Part shown: piece by piece, positions 7,229 to 14,265 of the stretch
How the letters are laid out: the number at the start of each line of letters is the position of its first letter
How positions within the stretch are numbered: the stretch's first letter is position 1
Source of the DNA: Verrucomicrobia bacterium UBA3214
GTDB lineage: Bacteria > Verrucomicrobiota > Kiritimatiellia > RFP12 > UBA1067
Length of the DNA: 22,190 nucleotides
Reading direction: 5' to 3'
NCBI GenBank assembly: GCA_002363575.1
Contig: DEWI01000138.1
Coordinates: 1 to 22,190, forward strand
The notes under the pieces: generated by a model
Database searches by the model: none
Seen by the model: only the letters and a program-made list of their open reading frames with translations
What the model was told of the DNA's origin: nothing
Program-made: the position numbers and the translations under genes

Positions 7229-8764
7229 TCATCTGCCGACGCGCATCCAGCTTGGCAGTTTCACCATCTTCGCTTCACGGCTCTGGTTCGTCGCCATCGA
7301 CGCCGGCGAGCCGATCGACGGAGATTCGAGCGCCGCGAGACGCGCCAGCATCGTCTGCTGGCTCGTGGCATGCTGGCGCTGCAACTCCTCGCTGCGCTGA
7401 CGCTCCGCCATAAGCTCCTGTTCGCGCTTCGCGAGCTGTTCGCGCAGCGCCTGCATTTCGCGCTGCATCTCGGTGATATCCTTCATCTGCGCGGCGGCGC
7501 GGGCGCTCTCGGCATTGCGAAGCCGCAGCTTGTCGGCAAGCTCGGCGATCTTGCGCTCGGCGTCGCGCGCCTGGCGCGCGCTCAAGCGCTGCAGCTCTTC
7601 GTAATCGCGGCGGATTTGCGCCGTCCTCGGATCCTCTGGGCGATTGGCGAGCGCTTTGCGCGTCATTTCCTCGATATTCGAGCCTGCGCGTTTCAAGAGC
7701 GCATGCCGGCGCTCGAGGAGGCGTTGCGAGCGCTCCTGGTGGCGGCTGCGGTAATCTTCCGCCTCGCGGCGCTCCTGCTCGAGTTCTGCGGCGAGTTCCT
7801 CCGCCTCCTTCGTCATTATGGTATATACGGCGGCCTGTATGCTCGCGACTTCCGAGGCCGTCTGCGGAAGGCGGCGGATTTCATCTTCCAGCGCCTTGAT
7901 CTGCTCTTTGAGCTTTTCTTCGCGCCTCGCCGCCTCGCCAGCCGCGGCCTCCGCCTGCGCGCGCAATTTCGCTTCGCCTTCCTCCATCGCCTTCGCGGCG
8001 GCATCGAGGCGCGCCTGGAGATCGTCGATATGCCGGCGCTCTTCATCGGCATGCGTCTTCGCTTCCTCCGCGGCGGCATCGAGGCGATTGCGGAGTTCGC
8101 TATTGTAGCGCCGCTCCTCTTCGAGAAGCCCTTCAAGCTCTTTCACGCGCCGCTCGTCGACCACGATCTTCTCGACTTCCTTTTCGACGATCTTCTCGAC
8201 CGGCACTTCCTTGACGACGAGTTTCTCGACGACGCGCTCGATCGGCACTTCGACGAGCTTCTCGACGATTTTCTCGACCGGCACTTCGACGATCTTCTCG
8301 ACCTCCACGGGAACCTCGACCTTGACGATCCTCTCCACGATCTTCGGCGGCTCGTCATCGACGGCTTCGCTCTGCGGAGCTTCCTGCGCGTCAAGCGGCG
8401 CGGGAAGCCCGGCTTCCTCCGCGGAAGCGGCGGCACCGGCGGAATCCTCGGTTGTCGGCGCGGCGTCGAAAGCCGGGCGCGTCTCCACCATGCGAGCCGT
8501 CTTAGGCAGCCGCCCGGATGCGAGAAGCGTCTCCGCCGCGACGCGGTTGAACGGCCCGCGCGCCTTGCCGTCGCCTATATCGATGGCGAAGCGCATATCG
8601 AGGAACGGGACGTCCTCGACGCGCCGCCAGTTCTCCTGGTCGGTGGAAATCTCCTGTCCGGGCTGTATGCGACCGACCCTCGCCCATTCGACGAGTTTCT
8701 CTCGCGTCTCCGGCCCGAAGACTTCGCCCTGCGTACGCAAATACCACATTTCGCCGTCGTCCAT
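7229..8764 (-). CDS. GYF_2-domain protein with PVEKIVE repeats and long coiled coil
   Basis: The 511-aa protein starts with a GYF_2-type module (MWYLRTQGEVFGPETREKL, about 6-50). A second related half-module contains IDIGDGKARGPFNR (about 56-92). An acidic, Ala/Pro-rich linker follows. A repeat block at about 143-201 is built from units such as VEKIVEVPVEKIVEK. Then about 280 residues of highly charged coiled coil (EELEAELEQERREAEDYRS type) reach almost to the C-terminus. GYF_2 modules are presumed peptide-binding or protein-interaction modules; no enzyme motif or membrane helix is visible, suggesting a cytoplasmic scaffold or filament. The start is ATG 8764 with GGAGG 5 nt upstream; GTG 8767 is adjacent. 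It is a paralogue of the gene immediately upstream (8871-9689). Confidence 0.85.
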   Translation of the reverse strand: MDDGEMWYLRTQGEVFGPETREKLVEWARVGRIQPGQEISTDQENWRRVEDVPFLDMRFAIDIGDGKARGPFNRVAAETLLASGRLPKTARMVETRPAFDAAPTTEDSAGAAASAEEAGLPAPLDAQEAPQSEAVDDEPPKIVERIVKVEVPVEVEKIVEVPVEKIVEKLVEVPIERVVEKLVVKEVPVEKIVEKEVEKIVVDERRVKELEGLLEEERRYNSELRNRLDAAAEEAKTHADEERRHIDDLQARLDAAAKAMEEGEAKLRAQAEAAAGEAARREEKLKEQIKALEDEIRRLPQTASEVASIQAAVYTIMTKEAEELAAELEQERREAEDYRSRHQERSQRLLERRHALLKRAGSNIEEMTRKALANRPEDPRTAQIRRDYEELQRLSARQARDAERKIAELADKLRLRNAESARAAAQMKDITEMQREMQALREQLAKREQELMAERQRSEELQRQHATSQQTMLARLAALESPSIGSPASMATNQSREAKMVKLPSWMRVGR

Positions 8765-8769
8765 CACGA

Positions 8770-8774
8770 CCTCC
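8770..8774 (-). promoter_or_regulatory. Shine-Dalgarno (GGAGG) of the coiled-coil GYF gene
   Basis: GGAGG on the minus strand, 5 nt before ATG 8764, favours this ATG over the directly preceding GTG. Confidence 0.7.
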
Positions 8775-8856
8775 GCTTCATCGGTTCATTTCCTAATTAG
8801 CGTATGTGCAAAAACTTTCCGGGCACCGCGGCCGAACTATCGCCAAATTTCTCGCC

Positions 8857-8870
8857 GCGCGCATGCGCGC
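8857..8870 (-). other. 14-bp perfect palindrome abutting a stop codon
   Basis: GCGCGCATGCGCGC is self-complementary and directly follows the TGA (8871-8873) of the upstream GYF gene. No T-run follows. It may be a 3'-end hairpin or a protein-binding site; in DNA this rich in GC it could also be chance. Confidence 0.3.
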
Positions 8871-9689
8871 TCATCGCTGCCCCATGCGGAATTTCGCCGC
8901 GGCGATTTCGCGCCGCGCCGCCGCCTCCAGCTCAGCCATGTCTCGAAAGCCGGCGTCGCGGAACATACCACCGAACAATCCTCTCCCGGCCTTCGTTTTC
9001 GGCGCCTGCGGCGCCTCTACGTAAACAGGCTTTTCGACAATCTTCTCGACCGGGACTTCCACGCGGACCTCCTTGACGACGACTCTCTCGACAGGGACTT
9101 CCACGCGGACTTCCTTCACAACCGTCTTCTCGACGATCTTCTCCACCGGCACCTTCTCGACGACAACCCTTTCGACGATTTTCTCGACCGGTACTTCGAC
9201 GCGCACTTCCTTGACTACCGGCTTCTCGACGATCTTCTCCACCGGCACTTTCCGGACGACCACCCTTTCGACGATCTTCTCGACCGGTACTTCGACGCGC
9301 ACTTCCTTGACCACCGGCTTTTCGACGATCTTCTCGACCGGCACTTCGACGCGGACTTCTTTAACGACCTCCTTTACGGCCGCCGGCGAATCCGCGCCGG
9401 CGCGCGCATATACCGCGGCCCCCTCCGGCAGCGCCCCGGACTTGCGCAGCGATGCTACCACGTCTTTGTGGAACGGGCCGAAGAAACGCCCGCGCTCCAC
9501 TTCGACAATGTAATCCATGCAAAGCGCTTTCAAGGCCGGCGATGGCATCCATTCGCGACGATTTCTGGATACGGAACCATCTGGCGTTATCCGCCCCTCG
9601 CTCGCCCATTGCGCCAACTCCGGAATACCGGCGGGACCGTAAACGCTCCCGTCGGCATTCCGGAAATACCACTCTTCCTTCGCTGCCAC
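8871..9689 (-). CDS. GYF_2-domain protein with tandem PVEKIVE/VKEVRVEVP repeats
   Basis: Product of 272 aa with the start chosen here. A GYF_2-like module (EEWYFRNADGSVYGPAG, about 5-50) is followed by a second half-module (EVERGRFFGPFHKDVVASL, about 60-95), mirroring the paralogue downstream. Residues of about 108-221 are an almost pure repeat of VEKIVEKPV, VKEVRVEVP and VERVVVRKVP units, encoded in part by two tandem 96-bp DNA units. A short tail ends in an Ala/Glu helix (AELEAAARREIAAAKF). No signal peptide, membrane helix or catalytic motif is visible. The start is uncertain: GTG 9689 sits just before the GYF module but lacks a clear Shine-Dalgarno, and the frame stays open to 9857 through an Arg/Cys-rich stretch that does not look coding. 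Confidence 0.75.
   Translation of the reverse strand: MAAKEEWYFRNADGSVYGPAGIPELAQWASEGRITPDGSVSRNRREWMPSPALKALCMDYIVEVERGRFFGPFHKDVVASLRKSGALPEGAAVYARAGADSPAAVKEVVKEVRVEVPVEKIVEKPVVKEVRVEVPVEKIVERVVVRKVPVEKIVEKPVVKEVRVEVPVEKIVERVVVEKVPVEKIVEKTVVKEVRVEVPVERVVVKEVRVEVPVEKIVEKPVYVEAPQAPKTKAGRGLFGGMFRDAGFRDMAELEAAARREIAAAKFRMGQR
9171..9362 (-). repeat. two tandem 96-bp coding repeats
   Basis: Starts at 9171 and 9267 share near-identical sequence (TTCGACGATYTTCTCGACCG on the plus strand), giving 32-residue units built from VEKIVERVVV, KVPVEKIVEK and VVKEVRVEVP. Degenerate partial units flank both sides (about 9028-9170 and 9363-9370). Confidence 0.8.
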
Positions 9690-9794
9690 GTCATGTTTCG
9701 CGGGCGCGCGGCAAAAGCGTCTGCCGCATCCCGCCGGTTTGTCGCATCCGGTTCGCTGTCGCCGCCGCATAGCGGGGAATGCGGCTTTCTGGCA

Positions 9795-9823
9795 GGCCGG
9801 CGCGGCGCCGGATCGCGCCGGCC
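9795..9823 (-). terminator. strong hairpin after glgP
   Basis: Perfect 10-bp arms GGCCGGCGCG/CGCGCCGGCC with a 9-nt loop begin 6 nt after the glgP stop (9830-9832). No T-tract follows on the minus strand, so it is a candidate non-canonical terminator or 3'-stabilising structure. Confidence 0.5.
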
Positions 9824-9829
9824 GCCATT

Positions 9830-12295
9830 TCAGAACTGCACTCTGCCGACGTGCCAAATCTTCTCGGCGTACTCCTTGATCGCGCGGTCGGACGAAAAAC
9901 GCCCGGAGCGCGCGATATTAACGAGCGACATCCTGTTCCACGTCTCGACGTCCCTGTACGTGGCATCGACGCGCTCCTGCGCGGCTATGTAGCTTTCGAG
10001 ATCGCCGAGAAGCATGTAGTAGTCGTTGTAATCCAGCAACGTGCGGATGATCGGATCGAAAAGCCCGGGATCCAGCAGCGAGAAGACATTGTTCTTGATC
10101 ATGTCCAGCGCCTGGCGAATCTCCGGATTCTTGCGGTAGTAGTCGCGCGAAACGTAAGTCGGGCGCCTCCTCGCGACATCCTCCGTGCGCATGCCGAAGA
10201 GGAACATGTTTTCATCGCCGACTTCCTGGTTGATTTCGACATTCGCGCCGTCGTACGTGCCGAGAGTCAGCGCGCCGTTCATCATGAACTTCATGTTGCC
10301 CGTTCCCGAGGCCTCCATGCCGGCGAGCGAAATCTGCTCGGAGACGTTGGAAGCGGGGATGATCTTCTCGGCGAGCGAGACGCGATAGTCTGGAAGGAAC
10401 GCGACGGAAAGCTTGCCGCGCGTGCGCGGATTCGCGTTCACGACGCCGGCGATTCCGTGGATCAAGCGGATTATCAGCTTGGCGATGTAGTAGCCCGGCG
10501 CGGCCTTTGCGGCGAAAATGAAGCTGCGCGGCACGGGATCGAACTTCGAATCGCTGACGAGGCGATTGTAGAAGATGATGATGTAGAGCGCGAGCAGGAG
10601 CTGGCGCTTGTACTCGTGAAGCCGCTTGACCTGCACGTCGAAGATCGCCTCCGGATCCAGCCCGATGCCGAGATTCGTCCTGACCCAGTTGGAAAGCTGC
10701 CCCTTGTTCGACCTCTTGATCTTCGCAAGCGCCGAGAGGAAATTCTTGTCCCCGGAGAACTTCTCGAGCTTCTTCAGCTCTTCGAGTTTGGTGATCCACT
10801 TGTCGCCGATCGACTCCGTGATAAGCTCTGCGAGAGCGGGATTCGCCTTGAGGAGCCAGCGGCGCGGCGTTATGCCGTTTGTCACGTTGAGGAACTTCTC
10901 GGGCCAAAGCTCGTAGAAATCCTTGAAGAGCGATTCCTTGAGAATCTGCGTATGCAGCTCGGCGACGCCATTTACGCTGGAAGCCGCGACGAGGCACAAA
11001 TTCGCCATGCGCACGTAGCGCTCGCCGTTCTCGTCGATAAGCGACATTCTGCGCAGGCGCTTTATGTCGCCGGGATACATCGCGGAGATGCTCTGCAGGA
11101 AGCGGCCGTTGATTTCGTAGATGATCTGGAGATGGCGCGGCAGGATGCGCTCCATCATCGCGACTGGCCACTTCTCCAGCGCCTCCGGGAGAATCGTATG
11201 GTTGGTGTAGCCGACGGTCTTGCACGTCAGCTCCCACGCCTTGTCCCACTCCATGCCCTCGTTGTCGATGAGGATTCTCATCAGCTCCGGGATCACGAGC
11301 GCGGGATGGGTCTCGTTGAGATGGATGAAGACTTTGTCGGGGAGGGAATCCCAGCCTTCGTTCGTCTCGCGATAGCGCCGCAGGATGTCCTTGAGCGAAC
11401 ACGCGACGAAGAAATACTGCTGGCGCAGGCGAAGCTCCTTGCCGGCGGTCGTGTTGTCGTTGGGGTACAGCACCTTTGTGAGGTTCTCCGAGAGCACCTT
11501 CGTCTCTACCGCCTCGACATACGAGCCTTTGTTGAAGTCGGCGAGGTCGAATTCATCGACGGCCTTCGCGCTCCACAGCCTGAGAGAGTTGACGGCCTTG
11601 CTGTAGCCGACGATCGGCAGATCGTAGGGGAGGCCTTCGACCTGCGCTTCGGGCACCCAGCGCCACTGCTGGCGTCCCTTGATGTTCGCGTATTCGACAT
11701 GGCCGCCGAAGCTGACGATCTGCTTGTGCTCCGGGCGCTCGATCTCCCACGGGTAGCCGTTCTTGAGCCAGGAATCCGGCTCTTCGACCTGGCTGCCATC
11801 GACGATGCGCTGGCGGAAGATGCCGTAGTCGTAGCGCAGGCCGTATCCCGTGCCGGCGATATCGAGCGTGGACATGGAGTCCAGGTAGCAGGCGGCGAGG
11901 CGCCCGAGGCCGCCGTTGCCGAGGCCGGCGTCGCTCTCGTAATCGCGCAGGTCGTTCCAGTTGATGTCGTACTCCTTGAGAGCGTCGCGGCAAAGCTGGT
12001 CGGCCTTGAGATTGATTACGTTGTTGCCAAGCAACCGCCCCATCAAGAATTCGAGCGAGAGGTAATAGACTCTTTTGACGTTCTGGCGGCGGTATTCCTG
12101 CTGCGTGTCGATCCAGCGCTCGACGATACGATCGCGGACGGCGTGCGCAAACGCGGTGTACTGGTCGCGCTGCGTCATGCGGTCGTCGGCCTTGGCGATC
12201 GTGTATCTGAGATGCCACGCGAAATCTTCCTTCAGCCCTTCGACTGACATTTCGACGCGACGGTCTTTCTTCTTGCCGGCTATCTTCGTTTCCAT
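9830..12295 (-). CDS. glgP: glycogen/starch phosphorylase
   Basis: GT35 alpha-glucan phosphorylase releases glucose-1-phosphate from glycogen or maltodextrin using phosphate and pyridoxal phosphate in the cytoplasm. The 821-aa protein has the family blocks VYYLSLEFLMGRLLGNN near residue 75, GNGGLGRLAACYLDSM near 127, and EASGTGNMKFMMNGALTLGT, whose lysine (about K669) is the PLP-binding residue. Length is normal for full-length bacterial glycogen phosphorylases. The start is ATG 12295 with AAGGA 8 nt upstream. It follows the AsmA-like gene after 84 bp that contain a strong hairpin, and it has no obvious -10 box of its own, so it may be expressed partly by read-through. Confidence 0.97.
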   Translation of the reverse strand: METKIAGKKKDRRVEMSVEGLKEDFAWHLRYTIAKADDRMTQRDQYTAFAHAVRDRIVERWIDTQQEYRRQNVKRVYYLSLEFLMGRLLGNNVINLKADQLCRDALKEYDINWNDLRDYESDAGLGNGGLGRLAACYLDSMSTLDIAGTGYGLRYDYGIFRQRIVDGSQVEEPDSWLKNGYPWEIERPEHKQIVSFGGHVEYANIKGRQQWRWVPEAQVEGLPYDLPIVGYSKAVNSLRLWSAKAVDEFDLADFNKGSYVEAVETKVLSENLTKVLYPNDNTTAGKELRLRQQYFFVACSLKDILRRYRETNEGWDSLPDKVFIHLNETHPALVIPELMRILIDNEGMEWDKAWELTCKTVGYTNHTILPEALEKWPVAMMERILPRHLQIIYEINGRFLQSISAMYPGDIKRLRRMSLIDENGERYVRMANLCLVAASSVNGVAELHTQILKESLFKDFYELWPEKFLNVTNGITPRRWLLKANPALAELITESIGDKWITKLEELKKLEKFSGDKNFLSALAKIKRSNKGQLSNWVRTNLGIGLDPEAIFDVQVKRLHEYKRQLLLALYIIIFYNRLVSDSKFDPVPRSFIFAAKAAPGYYIAKLIIRLIHGIAGVVNANPRTRGKLSVAFLPDYRVSLAEKIIPASNVSEQISLAGMEASGTGNMKFMMNGALTLGTYDGANVEINQEVGDENMFLFGMRTEDVARRRPTYVSRDYYRKNPEIRQALDMIKNNVFSLLDPGLFDPIIRTLLDYNDYYMLLGDLESYIAAQERVDATYRDVETWNRMSLVNIARSGRFSSDRAIKEYAEKIWHVGRVQF

Positions 12296-12333
12296 CCAAT
12301 GAGTCCTTGTATCGCTGCTCCAGTGTGGATCAC

Positions 12334-12364
12334 GCCGCTCCGCGCAGCAAACACGCGAAGCGGC
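12334..12364 (-). terminator. hairpin between the AsmA-like gene and glgP
   Basis: Eleven-base-pair stem with one mismatch (GCCGCTCCGCG paired with CGCGAAGCGGC) and a 9-nt loop, 15 nt after the AsmA-like stop. No T-run follows on either strand. It could terminate, attenuate or protect the upstream message. Confidence 0.45.
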
Positions 12365-12379
12365 ACGGGAAATCCTCGC

Positions 12380-13558
12380 TTATTTGAACAATCCTTTCAA
12401 CGCGCCGGCGGCCGCACCGCCGACGTCCTTGACGGCATTGACGGCCGCGCCGGCCGCTTCGCCGGTCGCGCCGGCAGCGCCGGCGGCGGCGTCGCCCGCA
12501 CCGCCGAGAAGCTCGCCTACGGCTTTCGTAGCCTTGGCGGGCGCGCTCGCCGCGGCGTCCGCGGCACCCGTTTCCGCCGCGGCTTCCTTGGCCGCTTCCG
12601 CCGGGGCGGCTTCCTTGGCGGCGCCGCCAAGCACGCCGCCGAGCACGCCGGACACGGCCTTGGCAGCCTCGCCAGCGCCCTCGCCGATCACACCGGTGAC
12701 GGCGCCTGCGCCACTCTTGAGAGCGTCTTTCGCGGCTGTCGCGCCTTCGCTGACAGCGCTGGCGGCGCCGGCGATATCGCCGGCCTTTACAGCTTCGGAG
12801 ACGGCGCCGGCCACTTTCGCGCCCGTCTCTGTGACAGCGCCGACAGCCTGCGCACCGGTTTCCGCGACGGCCTTTGCGGTGTCGAGGACCTTGCCGACTA
12901 CGATGCCGAGCCTGTCCGTGACGGCCTTGAAGACGGTATCGACCGCGGAATCGATCGTCACGCCGCCGTCATCCTTGCCGATCCCGGAGATCGTGAAATC
13001 TGGCAGGACGATTGGCGCGCCGCCGTAGGTGACTTTGAGATTGCGGACCTGGACAATGTCGATAACGACCTTGACAGGCTCGGATTCCTTCTCGGACTCC
13101 TTGGCCTCCGGCTCCGGTTCTTCCGCGGGCTTCTCGTCGCCGGAGAACTTCGCCTTGGCGTTTTCGCCGAGCTTTGCGAAGTTGTCGGCGGCCGGGAAAG
13201 CGGCGACGACGCGCAGACCGTCGAGAACGACGCTCTCGATATGGATTTTCTTGGTCAGGCAACTTACAGGGTCGAGCTTGACGTCGAAAGCATCGAGTTC
13301 GAGGCAGTTCACCTTGTCGAAACCTTCCGGGTTCGCGAGCGTGACGCCGGCGACGTGCAGCGTGCCCTGATACTGGTTGAGGCCGAACTCCTTCATCTGG
13401 AAATTGGAATCGACGATGCGCGGGACGGCGAAGTTGGCGCCGCCCGTAACGGCGGGCCCCACCCACCAAGGCAGCGCTATCACGGCCGCCACCGCAAGGA
13501 GGACCAGTACGATGACCGTCCAGAAGATGAACTTAAAGAACTTTTTTATTGCCTTCAT
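12380..13558 (-). CDS. AsmA-like envelope protein with LEA-like Ala/Gly-rich tail
   Basis: The 392-aa protein has an N-terminal inner-membrane helix (FIFWTVIVLVLLAVAAVIAL, about 11-30). A beta-rich AsmA-like region follows at about 35-180, with LHVAGVTLANPEGF, LELDAFDVKLD and IHIESVVLDGLRV. AsmA-family proteins are periplasmic, inner-membrane-anchored and linked to outer-membrane lipid transport. An acidic Glu/Pro/Lys linker interrupts it at about 142-163. From about residue 195 to the end runs an Ala/Gly-rich tail of amphipathic repeats (AVAETGAQAVGAVTETGAK type) resembling LEA-protein 11-mers. The start is ATG 13558 with GGAG 8 nt upstream. It overlaps the stop of the LolA-like gene by 4 bp (ATGA), implying translational coupling. 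The family call rests on fold-like pattern only. Confidence 0.75.
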   Translation of the reverse strand: MKAIKKFFKFIFWTVIVLVLLAVAAVIALPWWVGPAVTGGANFAVPRIVDSNFQMKEFGLNQYQGTLHVAGVTLANPEGFDKVNCLELDAFDVKLDPVSCLTKKIHIESVVLDGLRVVAAFPAADNFAKLGENAKAKFSGDEKPAEEPEPEAKESEKESEPVKVVIDIVQVRNLKVTYGGAPIVLPDFTISGIGKDDGGVTIDSAVDTVFKAVTDRLGIVVGKVLDTAKAVAETGAQAVGAVTETGAKVAGAVSEAVKAGDIAGAASAVSEGATAAKDALKSGAGAVTGVIGEGAGEAAKAVSGVLGGVLGGAAKEAAPAEAAKEAAAETGAADAAASAPAKATKAVGELLGGAGDAAAGAAGATGEAAGAAVNAVKDVGGAAAGALKGLFK

Positions 13559-14199
13559 GTTAGTGTCTCCACTGTTATTTTAGTCCGGTGTCCCGAACCG
13601 GTTGTTTCTACTTCCAAGACGTTGGGCGCCCAACGATCTCCGAATTTCTTTATGCGCGTGCCCCAGAGGCGGCGGATGCTCCGCCCGGCGGACAGCTCCT
13701 CGGCTTGCATCATCGCGCCGGTCTTGCGATCGACCCAGACGCGCACGGTGCGCTCGCCTTTCCGCATGACGATGACGCTGCAAACCTGTCCGTGGACGGT
13801 CTCGCCCTCGCGCTCGCCGTCGTAGCCGAAATCATCCCACCAAAGATAGTCCAGCGTCAAGTCGCTCCATGTCACGTCGGTGCCGAGGATGCGGCCGCTT
13901 TTGTCATACGGGACAAGCGCGCCGGCGCCATCGCGTATTGCGAGACTGGTGACGCCGTTTTCCCGCCGCAATTCGTAGGAATACTCCGCCTGGACGATGC
14001 CGCGGCGATTGCGGAGGATAATCCGCCCTTCAATGCGCACGTTCGCCGGGATCATGGCACGGCAGCTGGAGACCAGCGCCGCGGGATCGTCGGGGAGAAT
14101 CGCGGCGCCGCCATCCGCCGGCGCTTGCCCGCCGAACGACGAAACCGCCGGCAGGAGAGCCGCGAGCGCGCAGAACGCTGCAATAAATCTTCTTGGCAT
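13555..14199 (-). CDS. LolA-like outer-membrane lipoprotein-sorting family protein
   Basis: The 214-aa exported protein begins with a Sec signal (MPRRFIAAFCALAALLPAVS). The mature part resembles the LolA/LolB-like group annotated as outer membrane lipoprotein-sorting proteins: beta-strand pattern GRIILRNRRGIVQAEYSYEL, a WSDLTLDYLWW block, then VCSVIVMRKGERTVRVWVDRKTG and a closing WAPNVLEVETT. Such proteins have an open beta-barrel that holds lipid or lipoprotein acyl chains in the periplasm. The start is ATG 14199 (GGAAAG just upstream) rather than a further-upstream start, because it places the signal peptide first. It sits between a lipoprotein-like TPR gene (66 bp upstream) and the AsmA-like gene, a plausible outer-membrane trafficking unit. 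Confidence 0.75.
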   Translation of the reverse strand: MPRRFIAAFCALAALLPAVSSFGGQAPADGGAAILPDDPAALVSSCRAMIPANVRIEGRIILRNRRGIVQAEYSYELRRENGVTSLAIRDGAGALVPYDKSGRILGTDVTWSDLTLDYLWWDDFGYDGEREGETVHGQVCSVIVMRKGERTVRVWVDRKTGAMMQAEELSAGRSIRRLWGTRIKKFGDRWAPNVLEVETTGSGHRTKITVETLT

Positions 14200-14265
14200 A
14201 TTTCTTTCCGCGTGCGATGATTGTTTGCGCACCCTGCCCGACGCAATATCCCGGAGTCTCGCGCC

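Noticed and set aside
4972..7413. An 813-codon plus-strand frame crossing the symporter, kinase remnant and TPR genes
   Set aside because: It runs antisense through three supported genes and their intergenic signals and is rich in Arg and Ala without motifs, as expected of a shadow frame.
9690..9857. N-terminal extension of the first GYF protein (Arg/Cys-rich)
   Set aside because: The residues look like translated noncoding DNA, and the extension would run through the post-glgP hairpin at 9795-9823.
8211..9992. Plus-strand frame with striking FSTIFSTGTSTR repeats
   Set aside because: These are the reverse-strand reading of the PVEKIVE-coding repeats; the minus-strand frames have GYF modules and a good ribosome-binding site.
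9779..12247. An 822-codon open frame antisense to glgP
   Set aside because: It mirrors a confidently identified glycogen phosphorylase; GC-rich codon usage keeps the opposite strand open. The protein is composition-driven, with no domain pattern.
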